64,000 bases of DNA from Lachnospiraceae bacterium (GCA_028689655.1 JAQVCT010000009.1:1-64000), one strand, 5' to 3'; positions 8,696 to 17,220 are shown, counted from the first letter of the stretch. Numbers and translations are program-made. Notes: generated by a model not told the origin, from the sequence alone.

Positions 8696-9811
8696 ATGTA
8701 CAGTGCATTTGGTATTGTGAACTCTACCGGAAAACGGATCTGGGTAGACGGACTGGAAGTATATCGTCCCATTGGCGCATTTTCATTTATGGGCAGATAT
8801 CGCGTTATCGATTTCCCCATTTCCAATATGAGTAACAGTGGAATCGACAGGATTCAAGTCTATGTTGGCAAGAATCCCCGTTCTCTCACGGATCATCTGG
8901 GAACCGGACGTCATTATAACATTAACTCGAAGCGTGGACGTCTGCATGTCCTCTTTTCAGCAAACACAGATGAACATGACATCTATAATACAGATGTATC
9001 CTCCTATCTGGAAAATATGGAATATATCGAACGGATGCATAATCCCTATGTGGTGATTGCACCTGGATATATGATCTATACCACAGATTACTCCGAACTG
9101 ATCGACAACCATGTGAAATCTGGCGCAGACATCACCATGATGTATCACTCTGTGGACAATGCAAAGGATACTTACCTGAACTGCAATATTCTGAATCTGA
9201 ATAAGCAAAAGGGTGTCTTATCCATCGAGCAAAATAACGGAAGTGCGAAGAGCAGGGCAATCTCCATGGATACCTATGTGATGAAAAAAGAGCTCTTTAT
9301 CGAGCTTGTACAAAAAGCAAAAAATACCTCCTCCCTGTACACATTAGCAGATATCATCAATGATGAATGTAGCGAAAGGGATGTGCACGGTGTTGCTCAT
9401 CACGGCTTCTTTGCAACTATTACCGATTTTCGCAGCTACTACGATGCGAATCTGTCACTGATCGACTTTAAGACCGCCATCGACTTATTCCATGATGACT
9501 GGCCAATCTACACAAAGACCAACGATTCCTGCCCTACCCAGTACTTTGAAACAGCCAGCGTGAAGAACTCTATCGTATCCAATGGCTGTCTCATCGAGGG
9601 TACTGTGGAACATTCCATCATCGGACGTGGTGTCATGGTCAAAAAAGGAGCCGTGGTAAGAAACAGTATCGTCCTTGCAAATTCCATCATCGGTGCCAAT
9701 ACGCACGTGGAGAATCAGGTCGTGGATAAGCGGGCACAGATTCAGCATGTTAAGGAAGTAATCTCCGCTCCTGAAAAACCCGGTTATATCAAAAGAGGCG
9801 ACGTTATCTAA
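8696..9811 (+). CDS. glgD: Glucose-1-phosphate adenylyltransferase, regulatory subunit
   Basis: 371 residues from the ATG at 8696, which has AGGGGG nine bases upstream inside the end of glgC; an earlier TTG in frame is less likely. It is a GlgC paralogue with the same fold but a degraded ATP-binding loop (AFGIVNSTGKRIW in place of the GGRGSRL motif), so it is expected to be catalytically weak or inactive and to modify the activity of GlgC in a heterotetramer, as described for Firmicute GlgCD. RYRVIDFPISNMSNSGI is preserved. A terminator hairpin follows the stop codon. Confidence 0.95.
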   Translation: MYSAFGIVNSTGKRIWVDGLEVYRPIGAFSFMGRYRVIDFPISNMSNSGIDRIQVYVGKNPRSLTDHLGTGRHYNINSKRGRLHVLFSANTDEHDIYNTDVSSYLENMEYIERMHNPYVVIAPGYMIYTTDYSELIDNHVKSGADITMMYHSVDNAKDTYLNCNILNLNKQKGVLSIEQNNGSAKSRAISMDTYVMKKELFIELVQKAKNTSSLYTLADIINDECSERDVHGVAHHGFFATITDFRSYYDANLSLIDFKTAIDLFHDDWPIYTKTNDSCPTQYFETASVKNSIVSNGCLIEGTVEHSIIGRGVMVKKGAVVRNSIVLANSIIGANTHVENQVVDKRAQIQHVKEVISAPEKPGYIKRGDVI

Positions 9812-9814
9812 ACG

Positions 9815-9854
9815 CGAAAGCGGGATTTCCTACAGTGGATATCCCGCTTTTTCG
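9815..9854 (+). terminator. Bidirectional terminator between glgD and the GH13 gene
   Basis: Hairpin with arms AAAGCGGGAT and ATCCCGCTTT around a 14-base loop, T-rich on the plus strand and preceded by A's that give U's on the minus strand. It separates two convergent genes and can serve both. Confidence 0.8.
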
Positions 9855-9865
9855 TATTTTACATT

Positions 9866-11521
9866 TTATATTTCATATTCATAGACCCGCGTCTCAAAGG
9901 CGCGCAGTTTTCTGTTCTCCTGATCACTATCCTTATAATTGCAGAGAATCATTTTCCCCTGCTGCTGTCTGTACTTCGGTGGGAAGCGAACGGATATCAG
10001 ATGTTCTGCAAAGGAACAGATCACCAAAAGACTTTTCCCCTTCCAGACTCTGTCATACATATAGATTTTCCCACTTGATCTGTAATATTCGTGATAAGTT
10101 CCCCACAATGCCACCTCACTCTGCTTCCTATAACACAGGCATCTGCGATAGAAATTCAGAATACTATCAGGCTCCTGCTCCTGCCTCTCCACATTGATTC
10201 TGGTGTAGTTGGGATTCACATAGAACCATGGCTTTCCCGTGGTAAACCCAGCATTTGCAGAGGTATCCCACTGCATAGGTGTCCTCGACGAGTCCCTGCT
10301 GGATGCATGAATCCTTGCCAGTCTCTTCTCGATACTATCCTTCAGATGAAAGGTATGGTAGTTATTTTTCGAGGACACATCCACATATTGGTCAATGGAC
10401 TTCAGTCTGATATTGGTCATGCCAATCTCCTGCCCCTGATAAATAAACGGTGTACCCTGTAAAAATAAGTAGCACACTGCCAGCATGGTGCCACTCTCTC
10501 TGATATAATTCTCGCTTCCGTATCTGCTGATAATACGGGGGTGATCATGATTTTCAAGATACAGGGTATTCCATGCCTTTCCCTCCAGAGCATACTGCCA
10601 TTTACTAAAGGCATGTTTTAGTCTCTTCAATTGGAACGGACGCTGGATATACTCCGTGAACATACAATCCGCCATCATATGATCAAAATGAAACATCAGA
10701 TCCAGTGATTTGTGCTTTCCCGTCATATAGGACAGTGCTGATTTCGTGGTGGTCATAGGGCCTTCCCCCAGTTGAAAGCAGTCATAGTCTTCACAGACTT
10801 TTCGAAACTCTGCCAGATATTCATGAATGCGGGGACCATCCTTATAAAAAGGCATACCATTGGCAATGGGAAGGAAGGGAAGACCATCGGGCAGACCAGC
10901 TTTTTTGGATATGAAAGTAATCACGTCCTCGCGAAATCCATCCACACCCATATCCAGCCAGAAGCGCATGATTCCTTTTACTTCCTCCCGCACTTTGGGG
11001 TTATCCATATTAAGATCAGGCTGCTTCTTCGCAAACAGATGGAGATAATACTGGTCTCTCTCCGGTACATACTCCCATGCCTTTCCCTCGAACAGGCTAT
11101 CCCAGTTATTGGGCAGCTTCCCTTTCCTGGCATCCCTCCAGATGTAATAATCACTGTAGGGATTATCCTTACTCTTTCGACTCTCCATGAACCATGGATG
11201 TTCATCGGAAGTATGATTGACCACCAGGTCCATGATCACTTTCAGTCCCAGTTCATGGGCACGTTGTAATACTTTCTGAAATTGCTGTAAATCACCGTAT
11301 TCCGGATGAATATTCCGATAATCCGATATGTCATATCCATAATCTGCATTGGGAGACGGATAAAGCGGGGAAAACCAAATACCATCCACCCCCAGGGAAT
11401 GAATATAGGGCAGTTTGTCATATACCCCATATAAATCTCCTATACCATCTCCATTGCCATCGCAAAAACTTCTGACCCAGATCTGATAAAAGCACATCCG
11501 CCTGTACCAGTCTTTCTCCAT
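9866..11521 (-). CDS. GH13 alpha-glucosidase (oligo-1,6-glucosidase-like)
   Basis: 551 residues from the ATG that follows AGAGGTG by six bases (an in-frame GTG lies four codons upstream). Cytoplasmic glycoside hydrolase of the alpha-amylase family, expected to cleave terminal alpha-glucosidic bonds of short oligosaccharides such as isomaltose, sucrose or trehalose derivatives. The four GH13 regions are visible: DLVVNHTSDEHPWF, GFREDVITF with the nucleophile Asp, the acid/base Glu in QLGEGPM, and LENHDHPR with the third acid. No signal peptide. It is slightly shorter at the C-terminus than MalL. It faces glgCD and follows a GT4 gene, a carbohydrate-storage neighbourhood. Confidence 0.9.
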   Translation of the reverse strand: MEKDWYRRMCFYQIWVRSFCDGNGDGIGDLYGVYDKLPYIHSLGVDGIWFSPLYPSPNADYGYDISDYRNIHPEYGDLQQFQKVLQRAHELGLKVIMDLVVNHTSDEHPWFMESRKSKDNPYSDYYIWRDARKGKLPNNWDSLFEGKAWEYVPERDQYYLHLFAKKQPDLNMDNPKVREEVKGIMRFWLDMGVDGFREDVITFISKKAGLPDGLPFLPIANGMPFYKDGPRIHEYLAEFRKVCEDYDCFQLGEGPMTTTKSALSYMTGKHKSLDLMFHFDHMMADCMFTEYIQRPFQLKRLKHAFSKWQYALEGKAWNTLYLENHDHPRIISRYGSENYIRESGTMLAVCYLFLQGTPFIYQGQEIGMTNIRLKSIDQYVDVSSKNNYHTFHLKDSIEKRLARIHASSRDSSRTPMQWDTSANAGFTTGKPWFYVNPNYTRINVERQEQEPDSILNFYRRCLCYRKQSEVALWGTYHEYYRSSGKIYMYDRVWKGKSLLVICSFAEHLISVRFPPKYRQQQGKMILCNYKDSDQENRKLRAFETRVYEYEI

Positions 11522-11586
11522 ATAGAACACCTCTGCCTTTTTTTATGTCATTTTACCTTATCTTTTATTCCTTATTTCACTTCCGC

Positions 11587-11624
11587 CTGATTCATGTGTC
11601 TCCCAGAAGTCCCACTTCATTTTT
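11587..11624. repeat. 38-nt copy of a histidine-kinase gene segment
   Basis: Intergenic DNA here repeats, with a single one-base deletion, positions 2096-2134 of the kinase gene (the part encoding GLLGEHMNQ just after HAMP). The core TCTCCCAGAAGTCCCACTTC is identical. Orientation is the same as in the kinase. Nothing else of the kinase is recognisable around it, so it is a displaced fragment rather than a second gene. Confidence 0.7.
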
Positions 11625-11659
11625 TTCTTATTTAGATTATTTAGATTAATTAGATTTAT

Positions 11660-13072
11660 TTAGTTGATCTTCTTTTTAATTTCTTCTATGAACTCGTTGA
11701 TTTTAAGCGTCTCCGCCATCTCTTCCATATTCTCATGCATCTCGTTCAGCACCTTGTGTGGAAAACGAAATACTGCGTCCGTTCCCTCTATAAGATCCAT
11801 GGAAAGTTCCTTAAATTTCTCTGCAATCATGGGCTTTCTGGAATTATATTTACCACTCTTTTTCAGTTCTATGATCTCTCCATATCGCTCGTATGCCTGG
11901 TGCACGCTCTCTTTCCATGAGATATAGATCTCGTCCATGGCATGTTGTCCCACCGCATACACTTTATCCATGTCTTTACACACGTTGGCCAAGAGTGCTT
12001 TCATGGAATCAGCGTTCTCCTCTATGAGATATCCGTTTCTGTCATGGGTGATTCCCTCCGCTGCACAGCTTCCCTGGATCAGCACACTGGCCAGACCGCA
12101 GGCCGCAGCTTCGCGAACCACAATACCGTTGGTATCATAGGTGGAGGGAAACAGGAAAAGATCTGCCCTGGTATTCCATGCGCGGAGCTGTTCCCTGTCA
12201 TACACTGGCCCCACGAAGATACATTTTCCAACACTGTTTCCAGATCTGGTTACCTCTGTGTATTGTTCTGCCTCCAATCCATCCTCTAAGAGTCCATATG
12301 CTCTCGCCTGCTGTTTCAACTCTTTCTCATCAGGGCCGCTTCCCACGAAGACCATCCGGAAATCCTGTCCGTCGGAAGCAAGCTTCTGCAATGCTTCCAG
12401 GATGAGCGGAATCCCTTTGTACTTAATGATGCGTCCCACAAACAGAAATACAGGAACGCCATCCGGCAGATCATACGCTCCCACTACCTTTTGGACATCT
12501 GTGTGCTCCACTCTGCCCTTATTAAAATCCACACCATTATTCACCACGCGATATTCTCCCTGGAATCCAAGGGAGCGGAGATTCTCACCTGCACCGTGAC
12601 TTACCACCCATACTTCATCACAGGCTTCGATATTATTTACCAAAGCCTTGATGGTCTCTTTCTGGATAAATTTTGCTCTCACCGCCTTGGCAATGTCCAC
12701 GTCAAACTTGGTGTGATAGGTAAATACCACAGGAGCATTAGTCCTGGCACGAAGTATTCTGGCCACAACTGTGGAGGACACCGGGCAATGCGTGTGAATG
12801 ATATCCGGCTGAAATGCTGCCATATCCGCCAACTCCTCTATGTCCAGAGGATTTCCCGCGCGATAGCCCTTTACGATTTTCGTGGTATTAAAGCTCTTGT
12901 AGGGAATGACCTGATAGGGATACCCTGTATAATCGGTACCCGGATAGCGCGGCGTTCCTACCAGCACATTAGCAAGATTTTCTTCCTGCAGAATCTTTCC
13001 ATAATTCATAACAACATTTGCCACACCATCTATGACCGGTGGAAATGAATCATTTAATAAACATACATTCAT
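11660..13072 (-). CDS. GT4 glycosyltransferase
   Basis: 470 residues from the ATG with GGAGGGACAGAACGTG upstream. Two Rossmann domains in the GT-B arrangement: the N-terminal acceptor domain opens MNVCLLNDSFPPVIDGVANV, and the C-terminal donor domain has FVGRIIKYKG, GSGPDEKELK and the nucleotide-sugar motif STYDTNGIVVREAAACG with the E-x7-E type acids. It should transfer glucose or a related sugar from a nucleotide donor to a lipid or glycan acceptor. Family members are close to diacylglycerol glucosyltransferases, but the acceptor here is not determinable. It precedes the GH13 gene on the same strand by about 140 bases, so co-transcription is possible. Confidence 0.88.
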   Translation of the reverse strand: MNVCLLNDSFPPVIDGVANVVMNYGKILQEENLANVLVGTPRYPGTDYTGYPYQVIPYKSFNTTKIVKGYRAGNPLDIEELADMAAFQPDIIHTHCPVSSTVVARILRARTNAPVVFTYHTKFDVDIAKAVRAKFIQKETIKALVNNIEACDEVWVVSHGAGENLRSLGFQGEYRVVNNGVDFNKGRVEHTDVQKVVGAYDLPDGVPVFLFVGRIIKYKGIPLILEALQKLASDGQDFRMVFVGSGPDEKELKQQARAYGLLEDGLEAEQYTEVTRSGNSVGKCIFVGPVYDREQLRAWNTRADLFLFPSTYDTNGIVVREAAACGLASVLIQGSCAAEGITHDRNGYLIEENADSMKALLANVCKDMDKVYAVGQHAMDEIYISWKESVHQAYERYGEIIELKKSGKYNSRKPMIAEKFKELSMDLIEGTDAVFRFPHKVLNEMHENMEEMAETLKINEFIEEIKKKIN

Positions 13073-13139
13073 CACGTTCTGTCCCTCCTTATGATGTTCT
13101 ACTTATAAACATTTTCTATTGATATATTTTCTTCCATGT

Positions 13140-13236
13140 TGTTTTGACCATATCGTTTTGCGTGTGGTCCATAAAAATAACAATTTGTGCAACCATCACT
13201 TGCTTTGTAGCACCCTATTCACGGCTCCCAATTCAT
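13140..13236 (-). pseudogene. 5' fragment of a DUF5131-type gene with a nonsense codon
   Basis: This piece repeats the ribosome site and first ~33 codons of the gene at 15017-15739. It reads MNWEP, then TGA where the intact gene has TGG, then GCYKASDGCTNCYFYGPHAK and onward, breaking off after RYGQN. It is a truncated duplicate, not expressed as a functional protein. The cysteine motif itself is unchanged, so the damage looks recent. Confidence 0.85.
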
Positions 13237-13289
13237 AAATATTCTCCTTTTCAAAGAATGGATACACTGTGGCACCCACAATTAAATAT

Positions 13290-13391
13290 AAAATCCCTTT
13301 GTTTCCACATAGCTGCCGACAACCACGAGATTAGTTAGATACCCTCCTGTACAAAGTCATGGTTTCGCACTCGTAGATATTGCTCATAATC
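13290..13391 (-). repeat. Island repeat, copy 1, with an 18-codon ORF
   Basis: About 100 bases similar to 14884-14985. Both copies hold, on the minus strand, an 18-codon ORF (here 13331-13387) reading MSNIYECETMTLYRRVSN; the AGGAGG encoding the two Arg residues could itself be a ribosome site for whatever follows. This copy follows the YoaP-like gene and precedes the broken DUF5131 start. Confidence 0.65.
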
Positions 13392-13407
13392 CGCCGTAAA
13401 TCACTGT

Positions 13408-14160
13408 TTATTGATTTCCTTGTATCATTTTTAGAAACTTCTTATCATTAAGTTGCTCGTTGGTCAGAAATTTGCCATTGAAAAACATTGCGTATGTAGT
13501 ACAAGGGCTTGGCACGAACTGTGCCTGTTCTTTGGATTCAACATGAATTGCCTGAAACGGTATGTTGTTTTCCAACGCAGTTTTCTCAATAACAGATACA
13601 TACTTTCCGTTGAACGGACACTGGTTTGTATAGTATAGAACGTACCCATCTTCTTCAATATGAGGGTGTCTTGCGATATCCTTAAACTGTGGAATATCAG
13701 CCTTTTTTTCAAATGGAAGGTACATAAGGACAATGCCTGTGTCGGATTCGTCAGCAACCTTAAATCCCTTATAAGTTAAATACTTCGGGTCAGAAAGAAA
13801 CGGACGCTTCTTCAAAGAAGAAAGAACACAAAGTCCTGCTTTTCCTTTCGCCTTGCTGTCCTCAATACACGCGCCTAACAGATCGTTTGCGTAACCGTGC
13901 CCTTTGAAAGAACCGGATACCCAAAAGCAGTCAATATATATATATTTGTCAGCAATAATAGGAACCCAAGCATTTTCAGCAGGAATATACTCAATAAAGC
14001 ATTTGCCTCTTTCTGTGCTCTTTAGAAAAACAAGTCCGTCATCAAAGCATTGAGCCATCCAATCCTTTTTTGAAGATACCTGAATATCCTTGTTATTTGA
14101 AATTGCACAGCAGATATGCTCCTGCTCTAAATTTTCTTTTGTCACTTTAATATATTCCAT
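13408..14160 (-). CDS. YoaP-like GNAT acetyltransferase
   Basis: 250 residues in two parts: an N-terminal GNAT-like domain (about 1-150) with the CoA loop region WVSGSFKGHGYANDLL, and a C-terminal ~90-residue domain (from about IPQFKDIARHPHIEEDGY) with YYTNQCPFN, resembling the YoaP domain that follows the acetyltransferase fold in Bacillus YoaP. The substrate is not known; relatives often sit next to antibiotic or thiol-related genes. Its ATG overlaps by 14 bases the end of an upstream open frame (14147-14443), suggesting translational coupling in an earlier, intact arrangement. Confidence 0.8.
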   Translation of the reverse strand: MEYIKVTKENLEQEHICCAISNNKDIQVSSKKDWMAQCFDDGLVFLKSTERGKCFIEYIPAENAWVPIIADKYIYIDCFWVSGSFKGHGYANDLLGACIEDSKAKGKAGLCVLSSLKKRPFLSDPKYLTYKGFKVADESDTGIVLMYLPFEKKADIPQFKDIARHPHIEEDGYVLYYTNQCPFNGKYVSVIEKTALENNIPFQAIHVESKEQAQFVPSPCTTYAMFFNGKFLTNEQLNDKKFLKMIQGNQ

Positions 14161-14443
14161 TAGCGATATTACCTTCCAAAATTAAAACATTATTTTTAAG
14201 AAAAACATTATAAATACCACTTACAATAGCCTCTGCTACTACATTTTCCCCGGAAGCTGAAACCAATCGAAAACATCCTGTAACTGTATTTGTGCTTTTT
14301 CGCTCTGCCAGTTCAAAACGGAACAAGGATATTTGATCAGAGTATACGCCCTGTAACGCACCATTTTCGAGTTTGTAAACTAACTCCTTTGTAAACAGCG
14401 TTTTGCCATTTACATTTTCCTCTATAAAGTTAATGATTTTATT
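14147..14443 (-). pseudogene. Start-less open frame of ~98 codons
   Basis: A coding-looking frame runs without stop from just after a TGA inside the end of the DUF3788 gene to a TAA that overlaps the YoaP-like start. It reads through FIEENVNGKTLFTKELVYKL and later SASGENVVAEAIVSGIYNVF. No ATG, GTG or TTG occurs before the middle, so either it uses a rare start (ATT near 14432) or its 5' end has been lost and replaced by DUF3788. I do not recognise the family. Confidence 0.4.
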
Positions 14444-14859
14444 TCATCTTCACCCATCCTGTTTGGTTTTCGTTTTATTGCAAGAAACATCTTTGCATCA
14501 TCAAGGGATATGCTCTCATCAAACATCACCCATTTACCGTCATGATATACCTTTGCTGAATCATAAACAGCAATTGAATCCAATGATAGATTATCACGGA
14601 GTAATTCGACTTTTTCTCGTTCATCCTTACCAAAAATGATCATAAACCCGAAGCAATCCTGCTTTGCATATAGAGCACACAATGTTTTACCTCCACGACG
14701 GTACTTATACTCGTACTTCCATGCTTTACCGCCACTATTCCAGATGTGTTCCATTTCATACAGCTTGTCTATTTCGGCGCAAATTGACGTCCACGCTTGA
14801 GAACCTTTGTCTCCAAGTAATGCTTTCAATTCTTCTGTGGTTGGTATCTGCTCTAACAT
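14422..14859 (-). CDS. DUF3788 family protein
   Basis: 145 residues, with a TAGGAGGAGATACTCACA leader giving a strong ribosome site. The segment WNSGGKAWKYEYKYRRGGKT and the later FGKDEREKVELLR are the pattern I associate with DUF3788, a small cytosolic family of unknown function common in accessory regions of Firmicutes. No catalytic motif is evident. It follows the repeat copy at 14884-14985 and shares the minus-strand orientation of the whole island. Confidence 0.75.
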   Translation of the reverse strand: MLEQIPTTEELKALLGDKGSQAWTSICAEIDKLYEMEHIWNSGGKAWKYEYKYRRGGKTLCALYAKQDCFGFMIIFGKDEREKVELLRDNLSLDSIAVYDSAKVYHDGKWVMFDESISLDDAKMFLAIKRKPNRMGEDEIKSLTL

Positions 14860-14883
14860 TGTGAGTATCTCCTCCTATTCTGT

Positions 14884-14985
14884 AAAATCTCTTTGTTTTC
14901 ATATAATTGCTAATAACTGCGGGATTATTGAGATACCCTCCTATGCAAAGTCGTGGCTTCGCACTCGTGAGTATTGCTCATTTTG
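14884..14985 (-). repeat. Island repeat, copy 2, with an 18-codon ORF
   Basis: Partner of 13290-13391. The minus-strand ORF at 14925-14981 reads MSNTHECEATTLHRRVSQ, the same length as in the other copy with six substitutions. The element ends just upstream of the DUF3788 ribosome site. It may be a leader for the downstream gene or simply a duplicated spacer. Confidence 0.65.
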
Positions 14986-15016
14986 TTCGTTTACTATATT
15001 TATCAAACAAAAGCAA

Positions 15017-15739
15017 TTAAAACAGCCTTTTGCCATCCGAAATATTTATGCCAAGCTCTTTCGCTATCCCAGTTTGCTTAAATGGATTGATTCTTTCTAC
15101 TATGCCATCACGCTTAAAAAGTGAGCCTGTATTTTTAAACCAAAAGGTTACATTTGCTTTTACGCATTGTTCACGGATATTAAGCACCCATTCATAATCA
15201 CATTTACGAGCATCTCGCCCTGTTTCACCACCAACGGTAACATGGTCTACTCCATGAAGATAGGGTGTTAAATCTATCGCTTCTAAAAGCGGCGCACAGG
15301 CGATAAACCGCCGTTTGATTGGATAGGATAAAAAAAGCGGTAGCCTGTAATCTGCTAATTTTTGATTTTCAACAGTGCATCCAATGTTCACGTTATCATA
15401 TCCCTCGCCCCAATCTGACGGAAGTGATTGGGTAAAGCGGTCAATACGCTTTGTCAAAATCAAAAAATCTATGTCTGCTCTTTCTCTAATTATAGCCCAA
15501 GCTTCCTTGCGCCATTCGTCAGCCTCGGGAAGAAAAAAGTCGGTTGCAAAGCAGGTTGCAAGGATTTTGTTTCCCTTGATGTTGTATTCGCCTTTTGCAT
15601 TTTTTCTGATCGGCCAATCAAATTTATCTGTTTTTTGTATGGTGTTTTGACCATATCGTTTTGCATGTGGTCCATAAAAGTAACAATTTGTGCAACCATC
15701 ACTTGCTTTGTAACACCCTGTCCATGGCTCCCAATTCAT
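15017..15739 (-). CDS. DUF5131 (phage Gp37/Gp68-like) protein
   Basis: 240 residues of the PF07505 type (phage Gp37/Gp68). The N-terminus MNWEPWTGCYKASDGCTNCY holds the conserved cysteines that suggest a metal or iron-sulfur site, and the body has the family features FLILTKR and VTVGGETGRDARKCDYEW. The biochemical role of the family is not established; a resemblance to radical-SAM-like barrels has been suggested by its cysteines and fold length, which I treat as inference. Three tandem AAAGGAG sites lie upstream. A broken duplicate of its 5' end lies at 13140-13236. Confidence 0.85.
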   Translation of the reverse strand: MNWEPWTGCYKASDGCTNCYFYGPHAKRYGQNTIQKTDKFDWPIRKNAKGEYNIKGNKILATCFATDFFLPEADEWRKEAWAIIRERADIDFLILTKRIDRFTQSLPSDWGEGYDNVNIGCTVENQKLADYRLPLFLSYPIKRRFIACAPLLEAIDLTPYLHGVDHVTVGGETGRDARKCDYEWVLNIREQCVKANVTFWFKNTGSLFKRDGIVERINPFKQTGIAKELGINISDGKRLF

Positions 15740-15746
15740 AAATATT

Positions 15747-15785
15747 CTCCTTTTATTTGCTCCTTTTATTTGCTCCTTTTATTTG
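15747..15785 (-). repeat. Three 13-bp tandem repeats multiplying a ribosome site
   Basis: Three perfect copies of CTCCTTTTATTTG (plus strand). On the minus strand each unit supplies AAAGGAG, so the DUF5131 start is preceded by a ladder of Shine-Dalgarno-like sites. Unit number could change by slippage and would alter translation of that gene, though only the proximal site is at usual distance. Confidence 0.75.
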
Positions 15786-16062
15786 CTCCATTTACGCCTG
15801 ACAATCAGCGTCTGCTCATTCTCTTGGTCACAGTTTTGGGAAACTGTTAATTTGCAGTGGTGTATATCTGCAAAATATTGGATAATTTGTATAGACTGTA
15901 AATTATCTTTTTCAACGCTTAGCCTTTCTTCGCTTACATTAAACCAAAGAAACATCTGTCTGATAACCCTTTTTCTCGGCTATTACAGCAAACTGCTCCG
16001 CATATTCTTTGCAAGACATTTTACCATGTACATAAATATATACCTTATCTGATATGATGTCC
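15779..16062 (-). pseudogene. Frameshifted small gene remnant
   Basis: Two adjacent frames look like one disrupted gene. The upstream part reads VYIYVHGKMSCKEYAEQF through EKKGYQTD and stops; the downstream part (15779-15955, in another frame) reads MFLWFNVSEERLSVEKD and ends RRKWSK. Joined by a frameshift near 15950 they would form a protein of about 95 residues. The 5' end is entangled with the 3' end of the ATPase gene. Family not recognised. Confidence 0.45.
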
Positions 16063-16845
16063 CCATGGTATAGAACAGATATTTTCCAACCCATACCATT
16101 CCTGCACATCATAATCTACTGTATCCAAATTATATATTTTGGCATTTAATGTTCCTAACATAAACGGGGAATGCGTTGCAATCACAAACTGACAGTCCAA
16201 AAATCTTGTCATATGATTCACCTCTTGTGCCAGTTTTACCTGATTTTGTGGTGATAGTGACACTTCTGGTTCATCAAGCAAATACAATGCATCTGGAATC
16301 AAAAATTCTTCTAGATACTGCAATGCTGTTTCTCCATTGGAATATTTTTCCTGTGCAAACTCGATAAATGCTTGCTGTTGCTTTCCTTCTCTACTTAAAA
16401 GAAATTGTGTTGCCTGCTTTTCGCTAAGTCCCTTTTTGACTAAATCATATTTCATTCCATTTCCGAGAATCTGACGCTGTTGTATCTTTTTTATCTCATA
16501 TAGTATATCCTCACTTTTTATATACCGACTATTAGCCGGAAGTCTTTTTATTGGGTAGCCGCTCTCATCATCGCCCAATGTATATGCGCATTCTTCTGAA
16601 AATTTGTAGCAGTAGTCCACTATTCCAAAAGAATTACTGGTTGCATACTCTCTTCCTTTTAACTCTAACTTATTTGCCATAATATTTAGTATTGTTGATT
16701 TTCCTGATCCATTGTTCCCATAAAAGGCTGTAATTGGTGCAAATACAAAAGGTACTACACTTTTTCTACGAAACACATTGTATGGATAAATGTTGGCGTT
16801 TGTCACCTCTTCTTCAGATAACTTGAAACTACTTAAAAAGATCAT
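16045..16845 (-). CDS. AAA/ABC-type ATPase, 3' end probably altered
   Basis: 266 residues. Walker A is FYGNNGSGKST (about residues 42-52), Walker B LYLLDEPEVSLSP, and the switch His is in VIATHSPFM, the layout of OLD/SMC-like ATPases that often act in defence or as stand-alone regulators. GGAGGCATTATC precedes the ATG. Relatives usually end with a short conserved acidic/aromatic tail; here the protein ends GLENICSIPWGHHIR, and the DNA past that point codes in another frame, which suggests a small deletion or frameshift at the 3' end. No nuclease partner is adjacent. Confidence 0.75.
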   Translation of the reverse strand: MIFLSSFKLSEEEVTNANIYPYNVFRRKSVVPFVFAPITAFYGNNGSGKSTILNIMANKLELKGREYATSNSFGIVDYCYKFSEECAYTLGDDESGYPIKRLPANSRYIKSEDILYEIKKIQQRQILGNGMKYDLVKKGLSEKQATQFLLSREGKQQQAFIEFAQEKYSNGETALQYLEEFLIPDALYLLDEPEVSLSPQNQVKLAQEVNHMTRFLDCQFVIATHSPFMLGTLNAKIYNLDTVDYDVQEWYGLENICSIPWGHHIR

Positions 16846-17082
16846 GATAATGCCTCCAATTTTGCATACTGCCCTAAAATCATCATATCAACAAATGATA
16901 TATATATCGAATTTCAAACGACATGATGTATTTATAGTATACTTCATAATCGTTTTCAGAACAAGTGTTCTTATTCATTTTCTCACGATTCTTTGCTTTT
17001 TTTCATTTCCTCGTTCTAATAAGTAATATAATAGGCATAAATGACTGGATGCATTGCATCCCTCTTGAATTGATTTCTGCTC

Positions 17083-17220
17083 TTACTGTCTATGCCTGCC
17101 TCTTTCGATTAACATTGTAAATAGACATGCTTCGGTTTCCTTTAACTCCGTGACGGTCTCATGCACCATATAGGGTCTTCTTTGTACATCCAGTCTTACA
17201 TCCATTAAATCTATCTGCAT
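17083..17220 (-). CDS. Small 45-residue protein
   Basis: An unlisted short ORF with an excellent GAAAGGAGATCATT leader. It begins MQIDLMDVRLDVQRRPYM, is charged and helical-looking, and ends with ERGRHRQ. I do not recognise it; the start resembles the N-terminus of small regulatory or toxin-antitoxin-sized proteins but that is only an impression. It lies alone between the ATPase and the tmRNA terminator region on the minus strand. Codon use and the strong ribosome site support expression. Confidence 0.45.
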   Translation of the reverse strand: MQIDLMDVRLDVQRRPYMVHETVTELKETEACLFTMLIERGRHRQ

